The notes beneath the pieces were generated by a model, which was not told the DNA's origin, ran no database searches, and was given only the letters and a program-made list of their open reading frames with translations. This document shows positions 34,771 through 47,326 of a stretch of DNA of 64,000 nt, one piece after another. How positions within the stretch are numbered: the first letter of the stretch is position 1; each line of letters begins with the position of its first letter. The DNA comes from Macquaria australasica (taxonomy: Eukaryota > Chordata > Actinopteri > Centrarchiformes > Percichthyidae): contig SEMN01000026.1 in the NCBI GenBank assembly GCA_005408345.1, forward strand, positions 1,775,536 through 1,839,535. Direction: 5' to 3'. The position numbers and the translations under genes are program-made.

Positions 34771-37700
34771 GAATCATTCAGAGTTATCCCCATAAATATG
34801 TTTTATATCAGAATTTCACAAATCCTTTAACATGGAAGTAACGTACTGTGAGATCCATATTTTTCCAGCTGAGCTGACAACGGTGCTCTCAGTCACCAGT
34901 AAGTGGAGCTCCACTGCTAAAAGCTACCGATTCAGTGTAGTCAGTTCAGTTTGATTCTGTGTTAAAGATTTGTTCATACATGTACTAAACATCTCTTGTC
35001 CAGGGCCTGGTAGAGAGCCAGTTTCCCCAATAAAATGTCCCTTTTTTGGGTCAACAAGACAAAATATTTCTACCAAGTAGGAAGGTTTAACAAGCTGCTT
35101 CAGGTTTGTTACAAAACCACCACGACTCCAACAATAGACCTGGTCTGGACTATTTGATATGAGTCACAGCACAGAGTTATAAAACAAAGCAAACCTCAAA
35201 TCTATAAGTGATGTGCTAGAAACTGAGCTACTATGTACTACTGGCACAGTTTAGAAGCAAAATTAGCTGAATATTATATTAAATCCATCATAACCAAATG
35301 TATTATCACTCCATGAGTGAATTCAACAAATATAACTGAGATCAAATGTTGTTCTTCACTAAGCCTGTCCATCATGTATCAGCATGTAAACATCTGCACC
35401 AGGGTTTTATTACTGACTACATGACTTAAAATCACAAATTAGTATTCGGTGCTACTTGTGCTCATGATTTTGCCTTTTGGTTCCTATTTTAGACTCGTAT
35501 TAGCCAGAACCTATATGACACCTGAAAAGGCAAAATATTTGTCTTGCCTTGTAAGTGTTTCAGTTTCCACAACGGGAAGACTCTGATCTTAACATGATGT
35601 TTCACCTACAGCGTCATATTTTACTTAAAGGCCCTAAAAACCTATTTTGTCAATCAGCTTACTGTGAGCTATAGAGTCCCATGAACACAACATTTTCTGA
35701 CAGTTTTTGTTTTGGCATGAAGATTTTCTGTAATCTTGTCTCGTTTGTAAAAAGGTGATGTCACTTATTTCTGTGCTCCAATCAGAGGTTAGCAGTATTT
35801 GAATAAACATCTGATCACAGTCATGAGGTTGATTGCTTCTGCTTTCAATTAAATCTGGTCAAACTACGTCCACACAGTCTGGATGAAGCAGATTAGATGA
35901 GGTTTTGACTGTTAACCTCTTAATAAACAATACCTAACATTTGTTTTTTTTTAATTGTTCTTTTCTGAACTTTAGCTTTGATTGTTGCACATTTAGTTAT
36001 GAATATTTAGTAGATTTACTACTGAAATACTTCAGATTTGAAAGGTGTTTTCAGTGGCTTTAAAGGCACAGAAGCATTGACGAGAGTACAAAGATGTTTC
36101 TCAGACAGTCCAGCTTTTAATAATTATTTATCTAAATGTCCAGAAGGACGTTTTTCACTTACCACACTAAATGTAACACCAGCTGCAAAATTTCAGGCAG
36201 TACATTCAATAACTATCCTCCATAGAGTGCAGCAGCGCTGTTGACGTCAGGGATCTGATTCATGCCACTGCTTGTCAGTCATGTTATTTTGAACAGCCTC
36301 TGCAGAGCCATTGCAGTGAAGCAGGATCATGTCTGATGAAAGAGTCTGTCCCATTGCTGACTGAACCTGATCCCCATAGCTCACGGGACTCCAATATGAT
36401 TCCTAAACATTAAATATTTGAATATGATTTCTTTTCTAAACCAGAAGTGTAATAAACTTCTTAACTCTTCTTTCATTTCTTTTAATAAATTGTCTATAAC
36501 ACAGTATAATGTAGTCGTAAGCAGATATAAGGGCGTTTTAAGGTGTTTATTACTGCATTACTGTAACTTCTCCCTTGAATCACCCATAGCTAAGTTAATC
36601 AATGATTGATAACACAGTATAACAAAGCTGCAATTATATTTAATGATACATGATTACACACAAACAAATTTCAGTGTGTTAAAAGCATTTGTTAAAGATT
36701 TAGACGCATGTAAAAATCATTCACAGACAGGTTTAAAATGGTTTGATTGATGTGTTTAAATCTCATGCAGACATGTTGAGCCTGAAATTTCATTCTTGTC
36801 TTTGGAAATAGTCGTTTACTTACTTATTAGATTGCTTCCTGAGCTTTGAGCTGCATCCTGTGGTCTTCATCAGTGGATGGTGTTTGCAAAGTTGTCATGG
36901 AGAGAGAAAAAGTATTTTAAAATTAAAATATGAAGACATATCTTACATGATTATGTGTTATGTTTTATATTTTATTGTTTGGGCTGTTTTGACCCAGTGT
37001 TAGTGTTATTGATTTATATTACTGCTGGGTTATTTAACCAAACTAGTCATTTTTGACCCATTGTTAGACACAAGTTTTACCCTGAAACGATCATAAATGT
37101 ATTGTTAGTTGTACAAAATTATGTGCATATGAAGGATACACATATTATATTAACAATCAGTCACAAATGGTGACGTATAAAGAGTAAGAGTAGATCATAA
37201 CTGTTCACAACCATACCATATTTTACTTTGGGTAAATAACCCAACAATAATATAAAAAAATTACACTAATACAAGTCAAAACAGCTCATTGTTTTCTACC
37301 TATGGTACTGGGTAAAGTTATTATTACTCTGGCGCCATATTGACCCACAGGTTTTTAGTGTGTATAAACCAGTTATATAGATGCTTTACAGGAGTTATAG
37401 TTGATGATAACATATTAAACATTAATAAACACTTAAAAATGTATATCTGCTAACAACTACATTATAGTGTGTTTTAAACCATTTACAAACTGTTAATATA
37501 CTGATTATACATATATACATATATATAAGGGGGGTTGAAAAAATTGTAACCCTGAAGGGAATGACATACAGAATGAGATAATTAGGAATGAGCATTTAAT
37601 CTACAATAATGCTTATGCTAATAATATTAATGATGCTTTTCTTTCTATCAGACAGTAGAGACTAAATCGATATAAATCCTTCATGGACAGGCATTTGTAA

Positions 37701-40698
37701 TATGAATAAATGAAGTTCTTAAATATTTCATTCATTTTTAGAAAATAAACTTAAGCCACAACATATGATACCCGTTCTATGAACAATTAAGCATTATGGC
37801 CTCCTACAGCGTTAAAGAATGGTGACTCTGTCTTGGACAATGAAGCCGAATCAGAGCCGAACATTGCCTTTGTGCAGAGCCAGTCTGGTGCGTTCAACAC
37901 ATCCATCCATAGGCATCATTTTATAATAGGATCATAAAATTTGGATAAAGACTTTACAGTTCAAATGGTCACATCTCATCGTACCACTGTAGGTTTTCCC
38001 TTCATGCCTCCATTGTTGAGATTTATGTATGTTAATATTCATGCAGATTGTTCATTCTTGGGATTTGATAAAACTCTCACAGACTCACTTGCACGTCTAC
38101 AACCAAGTGCATATAGCAGCGCTTGTACGACAAGGCCGTATATAGAATATAGTGAAGTACAGTGCAGTATAATCTGGTCCAAATACTACAGCTGGTAAAT
38201 ATAACACAAAATGACAGCAGACAATTCTAACGTTTTGTTTGTTTTAAAGGGCCAAACAGTCATTTGTGACCATATAAATTACAGGTACATTCATTGTATA
38301 CTGTATTTAACTGAAGCATTTGACTTATAGATGAAAACTCTGTATTTTGTGTGTTTTTCATTTGATGATCATTAAAAAATATAGATCTGATTTGCTGCTA
38401 TTTACAAATATGACAGACGTAAACAAGCCTTTAACATCACTAGCAAACATAATGTCTTTTATTTAATTGTTGTCTAGCGTTATATATTATTTATTTGTCA
38501 GTTTATTTAACACATATTGCAAGTGGAAGTAGTGCAACAAATATAAAGAATATGGGGCTTCTAGCTGAGGCTAATTTGCAGCACCCGTACTTAGGCTTTT
38601 AAACTCAGGTTGAAGTCAGTTTGGGAGTGAGATAGTTCAATTCCTGTATTTTGAATTTTGGTGTGGAAGCAACTCCTTATGTTTACATTTGGATGTTAAA
38701 TTGCATCTTAAAGTCACTTGGTTGCACCTTTAAATCACCAGATGAAATGAGTTGTATCAGGATAATTAGGTAAACTAAAGTGGATTTCAAATAGGCAAAA
38801 ACTTTCTGGTTTATATAGTGGTGAACTCTATATGTGCACTGTTAGATAAAGGTTGATTTATAAGAACAATAATAAAACTGAGCAATACAATGGACTCAAA
38901 CATGTTGAACCTTCCAGGACAGAGTGTACGACAACACCTAAGATGCAAAATAATGGAAAAAACATCTTTCTCTGAATACAAATGTAATTGTCTTTCTCTC
39001 CAGTAATCGGTTACATTTGTCAGAATAATATTTGTCTGCTCTGATGAACCACTGAGGCATCTTACAAAAGGGGGCGCTGTTGAGGCAGAAAACTGACAGT
39101 TCAAAATGTCAATGAATGGCAGCAGTTGTTCTCTTCATACTGACATTTTCAGTGATCCCTCATAAAACAGACAGGACAACAGTGTCACTGCTGGCAGGCA
39201 GCAACGCTTCTCTCTGCATGATTGAGTTACTGGATTGGATGTTTGGATCATTGTTGAGATTTATTAGATACCGAAGAGTTCACAATTTCTTTGTGTTGAT
39301 TAGTTAAGTGGAAGAAATTGCTTAAACGTTAGAAAATCAATGTATTTTTTTCCTAGAAGGTCACTTTAAATCCCCCCAGTCACCATGGGAAAATCTGGGT
39401 GGAGGAAGTCAACATAAAACACTGATCAGTTGACTGCACTTTGAGTGTGGCACTGCTGTGGTGGAGCAGTGATCAATATTACATGACACTTAATGTAGGT
39501 GTTGGTATGTCACAAGTGTATCTGCAAGCAATCTGCCCTACAATTGCAGTTATTTCCCCACTCTGTTGGACAAAAAAAGAAGACTGAGTTTTTAGCAAAT
39601 TAGTTTGGTCAAAAAACTGGACTGTCGTCAACTGTCCATTAAGTCTCTGAGTAATTCAGTCAGACAGGTAAAACATTAAAGTTGCTGCACATCCTGAGTG
39701 TAACATGAATCCAGTGGTATTCCAGCTAAAAGGCAAAGTGTTTCTCTGTTAATGGGTCTCATCTCAGCCTACGGTGTCACTGTAAAGTCCTCAGAGGCAA
39801 ATGTAAAACGCAAAAACTGTGGCACAAAACCAATACACCACATCTATTAGAGTGCATTAACAAATTAGGGCATTCCTGCAGTTGATTCTAATGGAAGAAA
39901 AATTTACATCAGCTGTGAAGAAAATGTGAAAATGTGTTATTCTCCAAACAACTTAATGTAAATTTTTTATTTATTTATTTTGAGGGTTGTTTGCATTTTT
40001 ATCCATGAAAAGGAGCATTTCTTTAGTAGAACCTCTCACCTCATAATTTACTGAAGTTAATGCCCTCCATACTGAAAAGGTAGAGTTTGGAGTTTAATTA
40101 AATGATGTTTAAGAATATTAGCACCTGTATGCACCTTTGAAGCGCTCAGATTTTAAGTCAGATTTTACTTAGTTGACGGTCAGATTTCAGGGCTCACATT
40201 CTTTTTTTCACTGTTTAACATTGTATTGTATATTTTTAGACAGTGTGTGTGCATGTCCAATTATTTGTATGAATATTTTCAAATACAGTCCAGACTTCTG
40301 TCACCTCTTCGCTACTTAAATATTGCTTCACTTTAAAGGTTAAACATCAGCAATAGAGTAGCAGGGCAAAAAATGAATTTTTAAAAAATGCAGATGTCTT
40401 TTTTGTCTTCAGTATAGCCAAAGTAATATTAAACATTGTTCTATTTTGGGTGAATGTCTCCTTTTCAACAGCTGGAAATTAAATATTAGCACACTTTTTC
40501 CTGCAAGTCCTCAGATCACTTAAAGTTTAGATTTTACTGAACAAAATAGTTGGAAATGAATAACTGGGTTGACAACAGTAACTCTGACAACAATTCACAA
40601 GGCACACTAATCCAGGTAATACTGAATCTATATCATTGGCCATATGACTGAGGGATATTTTAAATGAATTATGCTGAGTTGAGGAAAATGTTATAATC

Positions 40699-40704
40699 TT
40701 TATT
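40699..40704 (-). terminator. Candidate sp5 poly(A) signal
   Basis: AATAAA on the minus strand, 441 bases past the sp5 stop. Confidence 0.35.
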
Positions 40705-41144
40705 CTCACACAGTATTTGGGTCATGTCAACAATAGCAGATCTTTTCAAGAGCATGCTTAAAAACACCCCATATGGAGCAAAAAACTGACACTTTCATTC
40801 AACAAAAGCTATTAAATATAATTTACAGGGGAGTGAAATCTTCCACCGAAGACAATGATCAAAACACAAGTTGAAAACTTGTCTTCTTGATATGATATAG
40901 ACAGTGAATTCAAACTCATGAGCTATAACTCCTCCATGGTCCCAAATTAACTTATGAAACTTTATATACACAAATGTGCTACACAGACCAGCAATGTTAG
41001 AAACTATCCTCAGGATGTAAGAAATCAACCACCAAAATAAACAAAATACCCTATAAAAATGCAGCTTACTGTGTACTTTAACTAATGTAGGACTGACTGT
41101 ATTGCACTAGTGATATCTACTGTTTAAAACGACTACAAGGTGTG

Positions 41145-42221
41145 TTACAACATATTCCTCGTGTCCTCCCTTTTGACGTGGTCAAGTGTCTTGTCGTGGC
41201 ACTTGCTTTTTTTGTTCTGGTGAGTTTTGACATGTTTTGCCAAGTGGTCACTCCTCATGAACCTCTTGCAGCAGTCCGGGCAAACAAAGCGCTTCTCCCC
41301 CGTGTGAGTCCTCAGGTGTCTCTGCAGCTCATCCGACCTGGTGAAACTCTTGCCACAGAACAGCCAGTTGCACACAAACGGCCGCTCTCCAGAGTGCCAC
41401 CTCAGGTGCGCTTTGAGGTGAGAAGTTTTCCCATAAACTTTCCCGCAACCCGGTATGTGACAAATGTGTTGTTTCTTCTTCCCAGGCTCGTCGCTGGACG
41501 TGGAGGACTGGCAGTTCGGACACCTGCACCTCCTGCACCGCCTCGCAGTTGCGAGAGGGGACTTTGTGTGCAGCAGAGCCGCGATTTGCGTCTGATATTG
41601 CGCAAAGTCCGTATGTCCCAGAACCAAGCCCCTCTGCAGCTGGAAGCGATGGGGACCAAGGGAGGAAGTGTGGGTGACATGATTCCCCTGCTGGAGGCTC
41701 CACCACGGAATATCCTCTCCAGGGTTTGGGGACAACTGTCTCTGCTGCTGGTGCACAAGGCCGGAGGGTCCCGTGACAAAACTTGGCATTGCGGGCGGAA
41801 TGGGAGTTGGGGCTGCGTAACTGACAGCGGGGACGTAGGTGGGAGGGCAGGTGGACTGCAGAGACTGCATGGAGCAAGGTAACATCTTCACAGGGGAGAA
41901 GTCATAGGGATACGAGGGGTCCGCCGGAGGGGTGAGGGGCAGTTCGTGGTGAGAGCTGAAGGAGCTCTGGATGTGCGCAGACAGCTGGGGCTTGGAGGAT
42001 AGTCCGAAAGTAGCGTTGCTGGCCAGGCTACTCTGAGGAGTCCCCTCGTTAGTCCACGGGTGAAATAAACGCGAAGGGGAGCCCAGAGTTGGGTCGTAAG
42101 GGACCTGGAGGAAATCTGTGGGGTTTGATCCGTGATGATGCCCGATCCGGTTACAAGTGGCAGCCAGGAGAGCCAGCGGAGAGTGCTTACAGTTCTCTGG
42201 AGAAGAGTTTGGAGTGCGATC
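41145..42221 (-). CDS. sp5: sp5 exon 2 (residues 18-375) and stop
   Basis: Starts DRTPNSSPENCKHSPLALLA after acceptor TTATCCAG. It carries the transactivation region, Buttonhead box and all three zinc fingers. An upstream in-frame Met at 42242 is intronic. Confidence 0.96.
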   Translation of the reverse strand, partial: DRTPNSSPENCKHSPLALLAATCNRIGHHHGSNPTDFLQVPYDPTLGSPSRLFHPWTNEGTPQSSLASNATFGLSSKPQLSAHIQSSFSSHHELPLTPPADPSYPYDFSPVKMLPCSMQSLQSTCPPTYVPAVSYAAPTPIPPAMPSFVTGPSGLVHQQQRQLSPNPGEDIPWWSLQQGNHVTHTSSLGPHRFQLQRGLVLGHTDFAQYQTQIAALLHTKSPLATARRCRRCRCPNCQSSTSSDEPGKKKQHICHIPGCGKVYGKTSHLKAHLRWHSGERPFVCNWLFCGKSFTRSDELQRHLRTHTGEKRFVCPDCCKRFMRSDHLAKHVKTHQNKKSKCHDKTLDHVKREDTRNML

Positions 42222-42688
42222 CTGGATAACCGAGACACACATTTTCTATATTACAATCATTATCTAACACACTTTATGAGGTAAAAAAAAACAAACAACA
42301 ACCCACAAATAATGAGCTATGAGAACATTTTAATATTCAACCAAAAGATGAAATGGTTTGTCAAAATAGCTTGAATTTCGTCTGCTCTAAATCGATCCTG
42401 TAGCCTGAATCGTGATGATGTGACATAAAAGTTGGTGTTATGTTGCAGCAGGAGTCGTTAACGCGCAAAAACAATTAGCGTTAGTAATTAAATTATATTA
42501 CATTGGACTATCAAAGTAGCACGACTTCTATCTTCAGTATATATAATAGGCTCGAAACCCAAACGCAAATCAACTCGGATGGGTAAGTTTACAAGTTATT
42601 AAAGTCGTATAAAGTAAAGAGAAACTTGCGCACAAACCTGAAGAAAAGCCTGGAGTGTTTCATTCCGCAGTACAGCCACTGCTGCCAT
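41145..42688 (-). CDS. sp5: sp5, Sp/KLF-family zinc-finger transcription factor, complete
   Basis: Nuclear DNA-binding protein for GC/GT boxes and a direct Wnt/beta-catenin target that feeds back on Wnt genes (family knowledge). Two exons, 42638-42688 and 41145-42221, join in phase 0 to give 375 residues. Exon 1 encodes MAAVAVLRNETLQAFLQ, almost identical to vertebrate SP5. The SP box SPLALLAATC is at residues 31-40, FLQVPYDPTLGSPSRLFHPW follows, and the Buttonhead box CRRCRCPNC is at 246-254. Three C2H2 fingers run at about 271-293, 301-323 and 331-351, with recognition segments KTSHLKAHLRWH, RSDELQRHLRTH and RSDHLAKHVKTH. The C-terminus VKRED matches the family. In finger 3 the residue after the second Cys is Cys (CPDCC) where relatives have Gly. 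Human SP5 is 398 residues with longer Ala/Pro runs. Paralogue naming (sp5a or sp5l) is uncertain, but synteny with gad1 and myo3b favours sp5/sp5a. Confidence 0.96.
42638..42688 (-). CDS. sp5: sp5 exon 1 (residues 1-17)
   Basis: Seventeen codons ending ...AFLQ before donor GTTTGT. The start codon is at 42686-42688 and there is no other plausible in-frame start nearby. Confidence 0.95.
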
Positions 42689-42904
42689 GGTAAACGTCCT
42701 CCTCCCTCTCGATGAAAACAAATAAAAAATAACAGCTCTAATTTAGATAAATATGTGCATTCGCAGTAAAATATTGTGTCGAGCAGGTCTTCACTCTCCG
42801 GTGCTTCCTCTCTCCGAGATATCCTCGGTCTATCTGAAGAGTGAGGGATCACTTCTTAGAATTTGATAAGGACTTTGGTGGGCCGCCAGCCAGTCAGAAA
42901 TAAG

Positions 42905-43140
42905 ATTTATTACTTTGAAGTTTGCCGCTGCCCAATCATCAAAGAATAGCGGCTCTTTGAGAGGGGAAAGCAAATCCTTTGAATCCACAAAGCTCCTATG
43001 GTGTGTTTGTTGGTCTGGATAAAGGAGCTGATTATTAGGGGGGATGGGAAGGGAGGAGATAAAGGCGGGACAATTAATGAAGTAATCACTATGTGGGAAA
43101 TGTATATACACAAATAATTGGATTTTCTTGATCAAAGACC
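42905..43140 (-). promoter_or_regulatory. sp5: sp5 upstream region with a cluster of TCF/LEF-type sites
   Basis: Six A/T-CAAAG-type words within 225 bp: TTCAAAG (minus) 42913-42919, ATCAAAG 42938-42944, CTCAAAG (minus) 42955-42961, TTCAAAG (minus) 42977-42983, ACAAAG 42987-42992 and ATCAAAG 43131-43137. They lie 0.2-0.45 kb above the sp5 start codon. TCF/LEF sites in the Sp5 promoter are established for vertebrates; use of these particular sites is inference. Confidence 0.6.
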
Positions 43141-44332
43141 CCCATGCCGCCTGGAGACCCCGGTATTGGATGCTGTAGTCATCTGATCCTCTTTTTGTAA
43201 TTAAGGATTTGTAGCAGAACCCTATGTGACAATGTGACATTGTTATCTCTGGAGATCTCCAAGAGCGTTGCCTTGACTGTTTGATGGAGGAAAGAGACCA
43301 AATCAAGTGACTCAACACAAAGTTCTCATCTCTGAAGAATCTGCGTCTCTTTTACATTTCTAATTTGAATTAAATTTTCTTTGTTGTTCCTTTGAACTAC
43401 AACACAGGCATTAAACACTTAATTATGCCCTCTCTGAATTATTTAAATACTTCTTTCTCCTTCGCTCATTTCAATCATTTGTTTTATCAGAACCTTACTC
43501 CTGATTTAGATTTTTTCACCCCTCTTTGTTGAGCATCAAAATGTAAGCTTTTGGAGCCTTAGGGTAAATTCCCAGCAGCTAATTCAAATTATAACATGTT
43601 ACTGAACATGGCACAAAAGGGTAAACTCTGGTTTAAATCAGGTGACAAAAGCAGCACTTGAAATAGTGATGTCTCAATTATGTTTCCTTATAAACGTGTC
43701 ATGTCAATATGTCTGGGGAGGACGTTCACATTCAGAAAAAGCACAGGATCTCATGCACCTAAGCAACCAATTTAACCAGAGGTATTAAGGGAACTTTAAC
43801 ACAAAACTGGCATATAATATCATATTTTGTCCCTTTTTGTTTCAGAACATTTAATAAAGGCAAAAGTATGCAGTTTTCATAAGATAATATCCAAACTTTT
43901 GTGGCAGAGCAGTCGAAATGAAAGTTGTAGTTTTCTATATCAACTCTCTGATCTTTATCTGGCTTCCCTGCAGAAACAATCACTGTCCTCTCAACTAGTT
44001 TGGAGCGGCAGATTTTGAATTAGATCTGTTCCTTTGAAGGGATTAATGTTCCCAGTCCTCTCCCACGGCTTTACACACAGTCATGAGGGAAAGGGGGAGT
44101 CCTGCTGGGCTGCGCTGGAGCCATGTTAAACTACAAAACTGGCTACAGGAGTGGTGTAGTCACACTCTTGACTGATAAAAAACTAGTGGAGATTAACCTT
44201 GTTTACATCAAGTTATGGCAGCAGTGGGTGACAAAGTTTATTGTATAGAGTTCATAAAAATATGCAGAAAACAGGAAGGTCACTGCTTTGCATCCTGAGC
44301 CACATCGTATGAAATCTGTCATTTACACAAGA

Positions 44333-44354
44333 GTGTGTGTGTGTGTGTGTGTGT
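44333..44354. repeat. Short (GT)n microsatellite
   Basis: Eleven GT units. Confidence 0.9.
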
Positions 44355-44429
44355 ACTTTTGTACACAAGTTACACCTTTTGGAAATCATCTTCCAGAAGT
44401 CACATTATAAATCTCTTCTTTATAAATCA

Positions 44430-45370
44430 ATTATAAGCAACTAAGAATAACTGTCGGGTTGACAAGTTGTGAAAAATCCTTTTTGCTGTTGTTTATCCTC
44501 CTCCAGGATAACAAGACAATCTGCATTGTCTTTTTATGTTTTTAATTCATCAGTAAGATGGATTTGTGTAAAAACACTTTATTAAGGACTCATTGACATA
44601 CTGCAGACTTGATGGTTTATTAGAAAGTAAGAAACCGATGAGTATTTATTAATGTTGTATCAACTAAGTTATTACCAAACAGAAAGGATAAACACCAGCC
44701 AAAGGGATTTTTTCACACCCTGGCAACCCAAAACATGTTCTCATTTGTAAATAATTTATTAACCATTTATAAAGGCATTAGTTACTACTTGTGAATTGTA
44801 CTTTATTAGTGTACATGTATTCACTTTGTGCATTTTGGTATTAAAGGGTTTTGACACAAAGGAGCTCAAAACAGGTGAAAAGAGAATCATAAAATGGCTG
44901 AATGGTTTATAGATCAGTAAGAACAACTTTTAGGTTGCCAAGTTGTGAAAGATTTCTTCGGCTGGTGTTTATCCTTTCTATTTGAGTAATAATTCAGTTA
45001 TAAATGTTGGTAAAATATTAATAAATACTCCCGGGATTGTGATTTCTACCAAGTATTCAAGTCTGTAGTATGTTAATAAGTCATTAATAAAGTTTTTTTT
45101 ACACAAATCCATCTTACTGATGAATTAAAACAATAAAAAGCTTCATGCTGGAAGAGGATAAACAACAGCAACCGCTTAGCAACCCCAAAGTTGCTCTTAG
45201 TGATGGCTTATAACTGTTTTATAAAGCATTAGCAAATGATTATTAACCATTTATAAAGCTGTTAGTCACTACTTCTACACAATTTATAAAGAATGCCTTA
45301 TTAGAAAGTGGTACCAAAATATTTGACCAAGAATATGAGTCCAAAACAGTTGAAAAGAGAATTATAAAAT
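44430..45370. repeat. Palindromic pair of family E MITE-like repeats
   Basis: 44445-44745 and the reverse complement of 44925-45210 share long runs, including AATTCATCAGTAAGATGGAT and TTGTGTAAAAA near the centre of each arm. Flanking unit ends AAAAGAGAAT.ATAAAATGGC recur directly at about 44879 and 45353. Confidence 0.6.
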
Positions 45371-47289
45371 GGCCAAATGCTGTAAACTCAGTTAACCAGC
45401 TGTTACCATCTGAATTACTGACCAGCTCAGACATCACAGCAGAAAACGTTTTTACAGTCTACTCCAAAAGTTTGCATTTGTGCAGAAAAGTGCTGTCAGT
45501 TAGTGTTTGCTTCCAGGTTTAAATGTCAGATAAATGTCAAATGTTGTAATCTGCTCTCGTGTCATACCAGACGTAAAGGGAGAATCCACCCCAAAACAGA
45601 ATTAACATTTTTTTCTACGATCCTGAACAGCAGCAATGATTTGTGGACATCAAAATAGCAGACATTAATTCTGATTTTGGGTGGATTTTCACATAAATCA
45701 GCTTTACATGTGAGCTGTCATGCTATGCAAAGGCAAATTTCAGCCATATGTGACAACTGCATGAATTTTGCGAACCATCAGCATTACAAAATTATTGATA
45801 TCTTCCTTTGAGATACTTGGTTCAGCCCTAAATGCGAGTTCTTACATTTTAATGCATCTCAATAGGACTCCAGCTGAGGGATGGATTTGGCTGAGCAGGA
45901 CTTTGATATAGTTTGTAAGAAATTCATGACTGTGTGCTTGACACAATGTCCAGTCCCTGAGGTAATTTACTTGCTCCAAACCTTTACCATCTTATGGCCA
46001 TGCCTCAAGTTTTACAGGGCCATCTCAGCATTGGTTTGACTAAAAGAAAATGTTCCTGCGGCATTTGGAGGGAAAATTAACTTGGAGGAACCCCCACTGC
46101 AATAGTTTTCTGGTTGTATACTCAAAGGTTTGAACATGGAATCAGTCTGTACCATCCGTGTATTTCATACCGTATTTTAAAGCATAAAGCAGAGAGTCGA
46201 TCGACAGGAATACTGTTAAGAGGTGGAGACGTGTATGAAGCTGCATTTAGGCATTAGCAGAATATTTAAAAGAAGATACAGTCTTGCAGTTAAAGGAAAC
46301 AAAACTCACACAGTTGAGTATCTAAAAGGCAGGAAACTGAAGCAGGCATTTTCTATATATATAAAACTCAGCTTCTGGCGTTTTGCATTTTTGGCTCATA
46401 ACCCTATTTTGATTCGAAATCTGAATTTCCTGTGTTTAAAACAAAATGAAACATTTTCTAAAAGTTCAACAGGTGACTGTAAGGGTGACCCGAGGCAAAA
46501 CGGCCTCATTAATCATCTACTGGCATTACTTTTTAACTTATAACATGAAAATGATTAAGGAATGCTGTGTTATAAACCAACTGTGCATTGTCCCAATAGA
46601 TGTTGTTGTTTAGGTCATTGCAATAACAGACAGTATGAGCCCATGGCTCATATTTTATCTATTTACCATAACTTTTGCATAATATGTGAAAAGGACCATC
46701 AATTACCAGTGAACACCAGAAGAAATACACCAACAGTCAATAGTCAGAAGTTTAAACACATTTATTTGACTCATATAAAACGGCAGTTTAATAGAAATAA
46801 ATAAAAATTTACAATAAATATCAAGTGTGATGCTGAGTTTGTTTTGGTTCACGTCCAGTTCAAAGTTGAAGAAGGCAATCTGCAGAAGAGAGAGAAAAAC
46901 AGCATTTACTATCCCCATCATGCAAACTAAAAGTACTTTTCACTATCGTTGTTCAATTTTCATTTCATATCATTTTATTTGAATGATTTACTACTTATTG
47001 TACTACTATTGCAAATGGATCAGAGAAAGTGGAGCTGCATATGATCTTGACATTTTGAGCATTTTGAGATAACTGACAGTGAGGACTGTGGATTTGACAG
47101 GGTCAGGGGGCAATGCCACAACACGAACCCTTTTTAACTTTCCATATTCTCTGGACAGTTGGAGAGAAAACAGGTTCCACATCTGTCTAAAACGAGAGAT
47201 ATCAGAGACTTGGGCATGAGGGTGGGGTACGGGGTGAGGCAGGGGTGTGGGGCGGGGTGCATGTGTGAGAGTGAGTTTGAGTGCGTGGG

Positions 47290-47326
47290 AGAGAGAGAGA
47301 GAGAGAGGGAGGGAGAGGGAGAGAGA
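47290..47326. repeat. (GA)n simple repeat
   Basis: Imperfect GA/GGGA run. Confidence 0.85.

Larger units (their letters stand above)
27520..40690. other. gad1-sp5 intergenic region
   Basis: Thirteen kb with no supportable coding gene on either strand. It holds a CA microsatellite, repeat family A copies (one with a nested hAT-type element), a TIR-bearing MITE at 32856-33240 and a GGTTAGG-type repeat at 34555-34770. The rest is AT-rich and featureless. ERICH2, found here in human, is not recognised. Confidence 0.6.

Noticed and set aside
41142..41882. 246-codon plus-strand open frame overlapping sp5
   Set aside because: Antisense shadow of the sp5 coding exon. It has no protein-family character, and the minus strand reads a full Sp5 protein.
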